Assembly: GCA_002839315.1 (NCBI GenBank)
Contig: PGXV01000012.1
Location: forward strand, 62,001 to 126,000
Origin: Spirochaetae bacterium HGW-Spirochaetae-3
GTDB taxonomy: Bacteria > Spirochaetota > Spirochaetia > Treponematales > UBA12059
Direction: 5' to 3'
DNA length: 64,000 bases
Of this stretch, positions 1 through 8,019 are shown piece by piece. Made by a program: the position numbers and the translations under genes. The notes under the pieces are model-generated. The model did not search any database. It was not told the origin of the DNA and worked only from the letters and a program-made list of their open reading frames with translations. Positions within the stretch are counted from its first letter, which is position 1. Each line of letters begins with the position of its first letter.

Positions 1-426
1 GAAGTAACCGTATACTACGGTAGGCACGCCGGAGAGCACCTCCAGTATCGGCTTCAGCGTCTCGCGTACGCGCTCGGACGCGTACTCGGCGAGGTAGACG
101 GCGACGCCCAGGCCCAAGGGCAGGGCTACGAGCATCGCCGCCAGGCTGGTCATGAGCGTCGCGTTGACGAGGGGCAGTATGCCGAACTCCCCGATAGAGG
201 GTTGCCACGACCTACCGGTGAGGAACTCCCGGAGGCTTACCTCCCGGAAGAAGGCGGAAGACTCGGTGCCCAGTACCACGATGATACCGAGCGTCGTGAG
301 TATGGATACGGCGGCGCAGAATACCAATACGGCCTGGATGATATTCTCGTGCGGCCTTGAACGCTTCCCGAAGGAAAGCACGCCGCGCGTCTCCTCCGGG
401 TACATCGCCGTCTGGACTGGTTTCAT
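1..426 (-). CDS. pstC: Phosphate ABC transporter permease PstC (partial, N-terminal 142 codons)
   Basis: Inner-membrane channel subunit of the PstSCAB high-affinity phosphate importer. Translating the minus strand from the ATG at 426 gives an open frame to the window edge, so the C-terminal half lies outside. It has a cytoplasmic N-terminus, a first membrane segment (about residues 30-52), a periplasmic loop, then 'LPLGLGVAVYLAEYAS' and 'LEVLSGVPTVVYGYF', both typical of PstC. A GAGAG ribosome site precedes the start. It follows pstS in the same direction, as in standard pst operons; pstA and pstB would be expected beyond the edge. The call rests on these motifs plus context. Confidence 0.9.
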   Translation of the reverse strand, partial: MKPVQTAMYPEETRGVLSFGKRSRPHENIIQAVLVFCAAVSILTTLGIIVVLGTESSAFFREVSLREFLTGRSWQPSIGEFGILPLVNATLMTSLAAMLVALPLGLGVAVYLAEYASERVRETLKPILEVLSGVPTVVYGYF

Positions 427-469
427 CGATCTCTCTTTCGGCTGGGCGGGCGCGGTTTACGCGGATACG

Positions 470-509
470 GCCGAGGGCGGACGGGGCAGGGCCCGTGCCC
501 GCCCTCGGC
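470..509 (-). promoter_or_regulatory. Intercistronic hairpin between pstS and pstC
   Basis: An 11-bp perfect stem (470-480 with 499-509) encloses a second 5-bp stem (481-485 with 492-496). No T-run follows on the minus strand, so it is not a standard intrinsic terminator. Sitting just after the binding-protein gene, it could protect pstS mRNA from 3' decay or partly reduce read-through into pstC. The structure is seen; the role is inferred. Confidence 0.6.
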
Positions 510-526
510 GAGACCTGGACCTCGGT

Positions 527-1501
527 CTAGTATCGGCCCTTGACGGCGTCCAGCCATGCCTGCTTGGCCTTCTTCTGCTCCGCGGCGGGGGCGGGGAAGT
601 AGCCGACTTCCTTGAGCGCCTCGTTCACGTAGGTCAGGTAATAGGCGATGAAGGCGGCGACCTGGGGCTTGTCGTTCATGATCTTCGCGTCGCTGTATAT
701 GAAGAGCGGGCGCGCCAGCGGGTAGGTCGCGTTATCGACGTTGGCGGCGTTCGCCTCTACATCGTCGATGGCGAGCACGTTGAGCTTGGCCTTATTCTCC
801 TGGTAGTACGCGAAGCCGAAGAAGCCTATCGCGTAGGCGTCGCCGGATACTCCGCGGACGAGCACGTTGTCGTCCTCCGACAGCTGGAGGTTCTTGGCGT
901 CGAGTATGGGCTTGCGGTCCTTCTTGTACAGGTGCTCGACGAAGTAATCGAAGGTGCCTGAATCGGTGCCGGGGATGAAGCGCTTGATCTCCTTCTTCGG
1001 CCAGCTGGCGCGGACGTCGGACCAGTAGACGGCCGTCGAGAACGCGAGCCTGAGCTCGGCCTGGCTCATGTCCTTGGCGAAGGTGTTCTTCTTGCTGACG
1101 ACGACGGCGAGGGCGTCGGTCCCGAGCCGGAACGCGATGGGCGAGCGGCCTATCGCCTTGGCGGCGTCGATCTGGCTCTGCTTGATGGCGACCGAGGCGT
1201 TGGATATGTCGGTCTCGCCGGTCTTGGTGAAACGCTCGAACCCGGCGCCCGAGCCGATCGAGTCTATCGTGACCTGGCCTGAGAATCCGTCTTCCTTGAA
1301 CATCGACGCGATCAGCTCCGATACCGGGAATACCGTGGAGCTACCCGCGGTGATGACCGTGCCTACGACCCTGGAGGGGTCGACGCCGGGTAGCATCCTG
1401 TCCGGGTCGTCGCTGGTCTTGCCTATCCATCCGAATTTTCCCTGCGCGAAAGCGCTTGCGGCCATCAGGCTCAGCGCCGCGATCATCGCCATCTTCTTCA
1501 T
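527..1501 (-). CDS. pstS: Phosphate-binding periplasmic protein PstS
   Basis: Periplasmic phosphate receptor for the Pst importer, 324 residues. The frame is open further upstream, but the ATG at 1501 is chosen because GGGAGG lies 7 bases before it and the protein then starts with a clean signal peptide (MKKMAMIAALSLMAASAFAQ). The mature part has the PBP-like motifs 'TAGSSTVFPVSE' and 'DSIGSGAGFERF' near the start, and 'IPGTDSGTFDYF' in the middle, which line the phosphate site in this family. A Pho-box-like repeat lies about 90 bp upstream, so induction by phosphate starvation is likely. pstC follows after a hairpin. Confidence 0.93.
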   Translation of the reverse strand: MKKMAMIAALSLMAASAFAQGKFGWIGKTSDDPDRMLPGVDPSRVVGTVITAGSSTVFPVSELIASMFKEDGFSGQVTIDSIGSGAGFERFTKTGETDISNASVAIKQSQIDAAKAIGRSPIAFRLGTDALAVVVSKKNTFAKDMSQAELRLAFSTAVYWSDVRASWPKKEIKRFIPGTDSGTFDYFVEHLYKKDRKPILDAKNLQLSEDDNVLVRGVSGDAYAIGFFGFAYYQENKAKLNVLAIDDVEANAANVDNATYPLARPLFIYSDAKIMNDKPQVAAFIAYYLTYVNEALKEVGYFPAPAAEQKKAKQAWLDAVKGRY

Positions 1502-1587
1502 GCGTTTCCTCCCGAGAACGAGTAGGTCGGCCACAGAGGCCGTCGGGAAGAAACATACGGGATCGATATTCGGCTTCCGTGAGCCTA

Positions 1588-1606
1588 CTGTTAGGAAACG
1601 GTTAAG
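1588..1606 (-). promoter_or_regulatory. Pho-box-like direct repeat upstream of pstS
   Basis: Read on the minus strand this is CTTAACCGTTTCCTAACAG: two near-identical 7-mers (CTTAACC and CCTAACA) 11 bases apart. The 7+4+7 layout is that of PhoB/PhoP-family boxes, and the half-site resembles the CTTAAC-type sites of cyanobacteria and the TTAACA type of Bacillus. It is 87 bp before the pstS start, with an AT-rich GAATAT about 16 bp downstream as a possible -10. The site is seen; binding is inferred. Confidence 0.5.
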
Positions 1607-1629
1607 CCGTCGGGCCGAGCCCCGGCTCG

Positions 1630-2562
1630 TCAGAGCAGGAGCGCTCCGATGTCGGCGACGCTCGATAGGCCTTCCTTCTCCATGAAGGCGCGTATGCCTT
1701 CCAGCGCCTCCAGAGGAGCCTCGGGGCGCGAGAATACGGCGGTGCCGAGCTGTACCGCGACCGCGCCCGCGAGCAGGTACTGGAGCGCGTCGTCGGCGTC
1801 GCAGATGCCGCCGAGCCCTATCACCGGTATCGAGACGGCTCTGCTGACCTTGTATACGCAGGCAACGCCGACCGGCCGTATGGCCGGCCCGGACAGGCCC
1901 CCGGTCCCCATCGCGAGCGTCGTGCGCTTGGCCTTCACGTCTATAACCATGCCGACCAGGGTGTTGATGCACGACACGGCGTCGGCCCCGCCGGCCTCGG
2001 CGGCCTTCGCTACGACGCAGATATCCGTGACGTTGGGGGATAGCTTGACGATAATCGGTCTTCTGGCGCCTCCGCGCGTCCTGGCGTCGGCGAGTCGCCT
2101 CGTCAGTCGCTCCACCTGCGCCGGGTCGGTACCGAAGGCCAGGCCACCGTGCGCGACGTTCGGGCAGCTGACGTTTATCTCGTAGCCGTCTATGCCGTCC
2201 TCCGCCTCGAGCCGCTCCAGTACGCGGAGGTAGTCGTCCTCGGTCTTGCCCGCCACGTTGACGACGACCGAACAGCGCCTGGCGCGCAGGCCGGGCAATT
2301 TCTCGGCTATGAACGCGTCGAGGCCCGGATTGGCCAACCCGATGGAGTTGAGCATGCCCGCCGGCGTATCGACGAGACGGGGGGCGGGGTTGCCCCGCCT
2401 AGGCTCGGGCGTCACCGCCTTGGTATATAGCGCGCCGAGCGCGTCCGCGTCGACGAGGGGCTCATATTCCTGGCCGTAGCCGAAGGTGCCGCTGGCGACG
2501 CCTACCGGATTCGGCATGACGAGATCGCCAATACGTACGCCCATGTCCATAGAGCCGATCAT
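1630..2562 (-). CDS. pyrD: Dihydroorotate dehydrogenase, class 1B catalytic subunit
   Basis: FMN enzyme that oxidises dihydroorotate to orotate in pyrimidine synthesis; the class 1B form works with PyrK and passes electrons to NAD+. The 310-residue protein has the class 1 pattern: 'PNPVGVASGTFGYG' near residue 20, 'NSIGLANPG' near 80, and 'INVSCPNVAHGG' in the middle with the catalytic cysteine that marks class 1 enzymes. 'IGLGGI' and 'AGAVAVQLGTA' near the end bind FMN phosphate. The start ATG at 2562 overlaps the pyrK stop (ATGA), so the two are translationally coupled. A 5-bp hairpin directly follows the stop but has no T-run. Confidence 0.95.
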   Translation of the reverse strand: MIGSMDMGVRIGDLVMPNPVGVASGTFGYGQEYEPLVDADALGALYTKAVTPEPRRGNPAPRLVDTPAGMLNSIGLANPGLDAFIAEKLPGLRARRCSVVVNVAGKTEDDYLRVLERLEAEDGIDGYEINVSCPNVAHGGLAFGTDPAQVERLTRRLADARTRGGARRPIIVKLSPNVTDICVVAKAAEAGGADAVSCINTLVGMVIDVKAKRTTLAMGTGGLSGPAIRPVGVACVYKVSRAVSIPVIGLGGICDADDALQYLLAGAVAVQLGTAVFSRPEAPLEALEGIRAFMEKEGLSSVADIGALLL

Positions 2563-3359
2563 CGCGATGCCTCCCAATCGACGATAGAGCCGTCCAGCAC
2601 CGGCCCGTCGACGCAGGCCCGGACGAACCCGCCCGACTTTACGGGAACCGCGCAGCCGGCGCAGGCGCCGACGCCGCAGGCCATCCATTGTTCTACCGCG
2701 GCTTCGTAGGGCGCACGCCTGGCCTCCGCGAGCCGCGCGACGGCGGCCATCATAGGCGCCGGACCGCACGCGTAGAAAGCGGGGGGCGATCCGGGGTCGA
2801 AGCCGGCGAGCCAGTCCGCTACCGTACCCTTGAAGCCGGACGAGCCGTCGTCGGTGCATATGACGGCCCCCGCCGGCAGGTCGATATCTGGCGCGAAGGC
2901 CGCGTTCCTGAAGCCCATCGCCAGTATCGGCGCCTCGCACAGTCCGGCCGCGGCGTCCTCGGCAAGCGTGGCCGCGAGGTACAGCATCGGCCCGACGCCT
3001 ATGCCGCCCGCGACGAGCACCGGCCGCGCGCCGCGCGCCGGCCTGCCGAAGCCCTTGCCCAGCGGCCCGAGCGCGTCGAGGCTATCGCCCGGCCGTAGCC
3101 CGGCCATGTGCGCCGTACCCCGGCCACGGACCTGGAAGACTATCGCTGCCTCGCCGCCTTCCCCGGCGGCGCCCGCGCGGTAATCGGAGAACGCGAAGGG
3201 ACGCCGGAGCGCCGGGTCGTAGCGGCCGCCGGCCCGTATCGTGACGAAGCGTCCCGGGCCGGGCTCGTCGCCGCCCTGCGCGGGCCACGCGAAGCGTAGT
3301 TCGTAGTAGCCTTCGGCTACCTGCCGTATAGAGCTGACCGTCGTGTCTAATCGTTTCAT
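2559..3359 (-). CDS. pyrK: Dihydroorotate dehydrogenase electron-transfer subunit PyrK
   Basis: FAD and [2Fe-2S] subunit that links PyrD to NAD+. The 266-residue protein has a ferredoxin-reductase-like beta barrel ('DPALRRPFAFSD', FAD site), a nucleotide-binding half ('LVAGGIGVGPMLYLA'), and a C-terminal cysteine cluster 'CGVGACAGCAVPV...RACVDGPV' for the iron-sulfur cluster. The frame is open up to a TTG at 3398, but that start lacks a ribosome site; the ATG at 3359 fits the usual beginning of PyrK. It is the first gene of the pair and overlaps pyrD by four bases. topA diverges from it. Confidence 0.93.
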   Translation of the reverse strand: MKRLDTTVSSIRQVAEGYYELRFAWPAQGGDEPGPGRFVTIRAGGRYDPALRRPFAFSDYRAGAAGEGGEAAIVFQVRGRGTAHMAGLRPGDSLDALGPLGKGFGRPARGARPVLVAGGIGVGPMLYLAATLAEDAAAGLCEAPILAMGFRNAAFAPDIDLPAGAVICTDDGSSGFKGTVADWLAGFDPGSPPAFYACGPAPMMAAVARLAEARRAPYEAAVEQWMACGVGACAGCAVPVKSGGFVRACVDGPVLDGSIVDWEASR

Positions 3360-3497
3360 GGCTTTCGGGAGCCTAGCCGCGGGAGGCGTGGATGTCAACT
3401 AAAGGACGGCCAGGCTATCGGGTTGAGGCCAAATGGACTATAGTGGACACTGTACGCAGATTAATTGCCCAACCGCATCCTGAAAGGTATCACTCCA

Positions 3498-5960
3498 GTG
3501 AAGCTAGTCATCGTCGAGTCCCCCGCCAAGGCTAAGACCATCAACAAGTATCTAGGCAAGGAATATATAGTAAAGGCCTCGATGGGCCACGTCCGCGACC
3601 TGCCGCTCAAGAAGCTCGGCGTGGACGTCGAGAATGGTTTCAAGCCTGCCTACGTCAACACGAGCGGGCGCCTGAAGGTCATAGCCGAGTTGAAGGCGGC
3701 CGCCAAGAAGTGCGACGAAGTGATCCTGGCGCCCGATCCGGACCGCGAAGGGGAGGCGATCGCCTGGCACCTGCTCGAGCTGCTCAAGGGAATCGTCCCG
3801 CCCGAGAAATTCAGTCGCGTCACCTACAACGAGATAACCAAGTCGGCGATCATCGAGGCGTTCTCGCGGCCAGGCGAACTCGACATGAAGCGCGTCGACT
3901 CCCAGCAGGCGCGCCGCGTTCTCGACCGGCTGGTCGGCTTCAAGGTCAGTCCCCTGCTCTGGAAGCAGGTGCGGGGAGGCGTCAGCGCCGGCCGCGTGCA
4001 ATCGGTCGCGCTACGCCTGGTCTGCGAGCGCGAGAACGAGATAAAGAGCTTCAACCCGGAAGAATACTGGATGCTCGGGGCCACCGTGCAGAAGCTGGTA
4101 GACCCGCGCGACCCGTTCGCCGTCAAGCTGGCGCAGATCGACGGAGAGAAGGCCGAGATCAAGAACGGCGAACAGGCCGCGAGGGTTCGCGCAGAACTCG
4201 AGGCGAGCTCGCTACGCGTCGCGCGCGTCATCGAGAAAGAGATCCAGCGCAAGGCTCGAGCGCCGTTCATCACCAGCTCGCTGCAGCAGGCGGCTTCAAG
4301 CGTCTGCGGTTTCTCCCCTGCGCGCGCGATGAGCATAGCGCAGGCCTTGTACGAGAACGGCCTGATAACGTACATGCGTACCGATTCGTTCAACATAGCC
4401 AGGAGCGCCCAGGAAGCATGCCGGGCGTTCGTGGCCTCGGAATACGGTGCGGAGTACCTGCCGGAAGAGCCGAACGTCTACAAGAGCCGCGGCTCCGCGC
4501 AGGAAGCGCATGAGGCGATCCGTCCGACCGAGGTCAGCCAGACGCCGCAAAGCCTCTCGAAGCTCAAGCCGGAAGAACTGAAACTGTATACCCTGATATG
4601 GGAGCGCTTCGTCGCGAGCCAGATGGTGCCCTCCCGCATCGCCCGCCGAACGGCAGAGATCGAAACCGACGGCGGGAATACGTATCTCTTCCGCGCGACG
4701 TCGTCCGAGATCGTCTTCCCCGGCTACATGCGCGCCAGCGGCATCGAGAAGGCCGCCGACAAGAAGGGCGACGACGACGACGATGAAAGCGACGAGGCCG
4801 GGCTGCCTCCGCTAGTCGAGGGTGAAAAGCTGGATTGCTTGGAGTGGCTCGGCGAGCGGAAGTACACCAAGCCGCCGGCCCGCTACAGCGAGGCGTCGCT
4901 TATCAAGGCTCTCGAGGAGAACGGCGTGGGGCGCCCGAGCACCTACGCCCAGACGCTGGCGACGCTCGACAAGCGCGAGTATGTTACGAAGGAAAAGCGC
5001 TCGCTGGTTCCGACGGAGGCCGGCATGCGCGTCTTCGAGTTCCTCGTCGGCGCGCTCGATCCGCTTTTCAACGTGAAGTTCACCGCCGAGATGGAGGAGA
5101 AGCTCGACAAGATAGAAGACGGCACCGTCGAATGGGTCGATATGATGCGGGGCTTCTACGCCCAGCTCCTCGAGTGGCTCGAAGGCGCGAAGGATATGGC
5201 CGAGCCCGAGGCTACCAAGGCCATCCTCGCGGCGCTGGGCCAGGTCAAGGACTGGGCAGAGCCGACCAAGCGCGGCCGCCGTACCTACGACGAACGCGAG
5301 ACGGTCACGTCGGTGGGCGAGCAGTTCGCGGCCGAGGGACAGGTCACCTCGCGGCAGCAGCAGCTGCTTTTCGGCCTGGCCTGTAAATACATCGATCAGA
5401 TCGACGGCACGTTGGCGAAAGGCCTGAAGCTGGAAAGACCCGAGGCGACTCCCCCGGAGACGCTACGGAAGTTCGAGCTGCTCTCCGCCGTGAAATTCGG
5501 CGAGGCGCGGAAAGTCGGGAAGAAGGTCTACGATGACGGTAAGTTCTATGAATCGCTACGCAGGCAGGTCCAGGACGGACGCGCGCTCAGCGTGCGTCAG
5601 CGCGCGGCCCTCGATTCGATACTGATAAAATACTCGGAGCAGATTCCGGACTTCGACGCGGTAAAGGAGGACCTCGACCTCGGGGCGCGGCCCGAGGCGG
5701 CGGACTCAGGCCAGACCGGCGCCGTTATCGATCTCATGAAGGCCGTGCGGAACTGGAACCCGCCGGTCAAGCGCGGGAAGCGCGAATTCAACGACCGCGA
5801 ATTCTACGAGTCGCTGTCAAGCCAGTTCGCCGGCAAGGGCTCCCTCTCTGAGAAACAGGTCGCCGCGCTCAAGAAGATGATCGCGCGGTACGCCGACCAG
5901 ATCGCGGAGTACGAAGAAGTACGAGAACGGTATGGCCTCCCGGAGCCGAAGGCGAAGTAG
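3498..5960 (+). CDS. topA: DNA topoisomerase I with three C-terminal ~45-residue repeats
   Basis: Type IA topoisomerase that relaxes negative supercoils. The GTG at 3498 is chosen since it gives the family's standard start MKLVIVESPAKAKTI and AAAGGT precedes it; a TTG at 3465 would add 11 residues. The toprim domain is seen ('DPDREGEAIAWH', about residue 85), as is the active-site tyrosine in 'LITYMRTDSFN' (about residue 295) and 'GRPSTYAQT'. An acidic stretch 'KKGDDDDDESDEA' lies mid-protein. After about residue 590 there are no zinc-ribbon cysteines; instead three related units occur at about 594-640, 673-718 and 758-805, each with an aromatic/charged start, '(F/L)SxxQ' and 'IxxYxxQI'. About 820 residues in total. 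A weak -10 (TATAGT, 3439) is upstream. Confidence 0.95.
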   Translation: MKLVIVESPAKAKTINKYLGKEYIVKASMGHVRDLPLKKLGVDVENGFKPAYVNTSGRLKVIAELKAAAKKCDEVILAPDPDREGEAIAWHLLELLKGIVPPEKFSRVTYNEITKSAIIEAFSRPGELDMKRVDSQQARRVLDRLVGFKVSPLLWKQVRGGVSAGRVQSVALRLVCERENEIKSFNPEEYWMLGATVQKLVDPRDPFAVKLAQIDGEKAEIKNGEQAARVRAELEASSLRVARVIEKEIQRKARAPFITSSLQQAASSVCGFSPARAMSIAQALYENGLITYMRTDSFNIARSAQEACRAFVASEYGAEYLPEEPNVYKSRGSAQEAHEAIRPTEVSQTPQSLSKLKPEELKLYTLIWERFVASQMVPSRIARRTAEIETDGGNTYLFRATSSEIVFPGYMRASGIEKAADKKGDDDDDESDEAGLPPLVEGEKLDCLEWLGERKYTKPPARYSEASLIKALEENGVGRPSTYAQTLATLDKREYVTKEKRSLVPTEAGMRVFEFLVGALDPLFNVKFTAEMEEKLDKIEDGTVEWVDMMRGFYAQLLEWLEGAKDMAEPEATKAILAALGQVKDWAEPTKRGRRTYDERETVTSVGEQFAAEGQVTSRQQQLLFGLACKYIDQIDGTLAKGLKLERPEATPPETLRKFELLSAVKFGEARKVGKKVYDDGKFYESLRRQVQDGRALSVRQRAALDSILIKYSEQIPDFDAVKEDLDLGARPEAADSGQTGAVIDLMKAVRNWNPPVKRGKREFNDREFYESLSSQFAGKGSLSEKQVAALKKMIARYADQIAEYEEVRERYGLPEPKAK

Positions 5961-6134
5961 TAAGACATCCTGTAGCTCGTCCTCGTCTATTTCGCATCTC
6001 CTGTGAGCAGGCGCGCGGAAGCCCAGGAGCTCGGCTACACCCTGCCGTCGTCCGGCGCGGCCTGGACGCTCGATATCCCTTGCGGCATCAAAGCGACTAT
6101 CGTCATAGATGGACGGCCGAGGCGAGGAATAGGG

Positions 6135-7259
6135 TCAGTAGGCCCATCCCAGCCTCAGCGACAGCGCGCCGGCCGCCGCGTCCATGTCGTAATAGGCGCC
6201 CTCCTCGTCCTCGAGCGTGCCTATATCGTAGACGTAGCGTAGCCCGAGGGCGTAGGAGCCGATACGTATATCACCGCCGAACTCGAACCCGTACGTCATT
6301 CCCGACCATGTGACGGAATTCGATCCGCCGGCGGAGTATTCCGTGACCAACATGAAGATCATGTATCCGCCGCGAACGCCGACGTAGGTCAGTACCGGGC
6401 CGATCGGGTAGTCAAGGCCGACGCCCATCCCGAACCCGAGCGCGTCGCTCGATACGTACGCCGCGCTGCCGTCGTACTCGGCCATCGTGTCGAGCGCGTA
6501 GGCGGATAAATAGAATAGCCCCGACGGGAACACTCCCGAGACGCCGTAGGAGAGGCCTGGTACCGCGTCGGTATCGCCGTTCACCCACGTGTAGTAATTA
6601 TATCCGGTACCGACCTCGTTCGACGCCGTAGCGCCCGATCCTATCTCCGCCGATACGGTCGAGAATCTGGCGCCTTGCGGTTTGGCCTGTCTCGCCGGCT
6701 TGGAGGCGACTGGCACGGCCTCGGGCGTCGGCGGCGCTAGCGTCGGTTGCGCGGTCCTGGACGATCTTCCCGACGTGGCGGGTTGTCCGAGCGCGTCGGC
6801 GACGAGCCCGCGGCCGAGATCGCCGGCCATGCCTATCAATACGGAAATGGAGCCCGCGCGATCCACGGAGCTCTGTGCCATTATTACGCCGGTCCTCACT
6901 TCAATCATCTTGGCCGAAAGGAAGTACGTCTCATCGAGGCGCTGGACGGTTGAGACGACGATATAGGTCGCCTTGAGGAAGCCGCCGATGGTGGCTATCC
7001 TGGCGCTATCGTCGGCGGTAAGGTCGGACGTGCTGAACTCCAGTTCGGACAGCGTCTTCTTTATGAACGAGCGGTCGAGGACGGTGAAGCGTTTCGACCG
7101 GACGAACTCCTCCATGATCTTCTCGGTTACCGGGATGACGACCTTGGTGTCCATGCCCTTGGGTAGCTCGGTATCGAGCACCGCTATGCGGTCTTGGGCG
7201 AAGGTCCCGGTCGCGACGGCGAAGGCGAAGACGGCGAACGAAAGAAGGCGACTGCGCAT
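6135..7259 (-). CDS. Secreted CsgG/LpoB-like protein with C-terminal outer-membrane barrel-like region
   Basis: A 374-residue exported protein. Residues 1-21 form a signal peptide (…ATGTFAQ). Residues about 22-150 resemble the CsgG/LpoB family: 'RIAVLDTELPKGMD', 'FTVLDRSFIKKTLSELEFS', 'YIVVSTVQRLDETYFLSAKMIEVRTGVIM'. A Pro/Ala/Thr linker (about 165-195) leads to a region rich in alternating Gly/Tyr strands ending 'LGLRYVYDIG...ALSLRLGWAY', with the terminal aromatic seen in outer-membrane barrels. In related spirochaete proteins the N-terminal fold acts in envelope assembly; here the role is unknown. GGGAGG precedes the ATG. It diverges from the B3/4 gene over an 87-bp gap. Confidence 0.6.
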   Translation of the reverse strand: MRSRLLSFAVFAFAVATGTFAQDRIAVLDTELPKGMDTKVVIPVTEKIMEEFVRSKRFTVLDRSFIKKTLSELEFSTSDLTADDSARIATIGGFLKATYIVVSTVQRLDETYFLSAKMIEVRTGVIMAQSSVDRAGSISVLIGMAGDLGRGLVADALGQPATSGRSSRTAQPTLAPPTPEAVPVASKPARQAKPQGARFSTVSAEIGSGATASNEVGTGYNYYTWVNGDTDAVPGLSYGVSGVFPSGLFYLSAYALDTMAEYDGSAAYVSSDALGFGMGVGLDYPIGPVLTYVGVRGGYMIFMLVTEYSAGGSNSVTWSGMTYGFEFGGDIRIGSYALGLRYVYDIGTLEDEEGAYYDMDAAAGALSLRLGWAY

Positions 7260-7346
7260 GGCATCCTCCCTGCTCGATCCTCGGTATGCGGGGCGCCGGA
7301 GCGCGAGAGTAGAAAAACCGGCGCTATCGTGCTACCGTCCTTAATC

Positions 7347-8018
7347 ATGATGGATGCCATTGGACTACGCAAGGACGACGACGCGAGGCTTTCCGGGACC
7401 CTCGTCTGCATGATAACGGCATTGATCGACGGGATCGGCCCGGCGCCCGAGGCGCTGGGCCTGGCCCTCTCGGAGCTCGCCGCGAGGCGCTCCTCCGAGG
7501 ATTTCCCGCCGATCGCGATCAAGGATTCGGTCCGCGCCATGCTACGGGCCGGCGGCTTCAAGCCGGCGGGCCGGCAGAAGCCGGCGAGCGAGTACCTCGC
7601 CCAGGCCGCGAGGGAAGGCCGGTTTCCGGCCATCAACGGCCCGGTGGACTGTAATAACCTCCTGTCGCTCGAGACGGGCCTGCCTATTAGCCTCCTGGAC
7701 GCCGACGAACTGGGCGGCTGTGCCGTCGTCCGTATCTGCGGGGACGGCGAATCCTACGTATTCAACGCGTCGGGCCAGGAGATGGATCTTTCGGGCCTCC
7801 TGTGCGCGAGCGCCGCCGACGGCTCCCCGCTAGGCAATCCTGTCAAGGATTCCATGCGCGGAAAGCTGAAGGACGGGACGAGGCGCGTGGCTGGCTTCAT
7901 ATACGCGCCGCTCGGGCCGTATTCACCCGTTTCGCTCGCCTTGGTCGGAGAGCGCTTCGCTACGCTCCTGCGCGAACACTGCGGCGCGACGGGCGCGACC
8001 GCGGCGATGGTGGTCTAG
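7347..8018 (+). CDS. B3/B4 (tRNA-editing-like) domain protein
   Basis: A 223-residue soluble protein (ATG at 7347; a second ATG follows at once). The stretch 'PINGPVDCNNLLSLETGLPISLLDADELGG' is written here in part only: the core 'VDCNNLLSLETGLPISLLD' (about residues 104-122) matches the B3/4 domain of the phenylalanyl-tRNA synthetase beta chain, which hydrolyses mischarged tRNA, and of free-standing relatives. The N-terminal half is helical. The stop is one base before the lysO start, so the two form an operon. Function of stand-alone B3/4 proteins is poorly known; editing of a misacylated tRNA or a free amino-acid-related substrate is an inference. Confidence 0.75.
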   Translation: MMDAIGLRKDDDARLSGTLVCMITALIDGIGPAPEALGLALSELAARRSSEDFPPIAIKDSVRAMLRAGGFKPAGRQKPASEYLAQAAREGRFPAINGPVDCNNLLSLETGLPISLLDADELGGCAVVRICGDGESYVFNASGQEMDLSGLLCASAADGSPLGNPVKDSMRGKLKDGTRRVAGFIYAPLGPYSPVSLALVGERFATLLREHCGATGATAAMVV

Positions 8019-8019
8019 T

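Noticed and set aside
1502-1972. Upstream extension of pstS into pyrD
   Set aside because: It would add about 157 Arg-rich residues and remove the signal peptide from the N-terminus.
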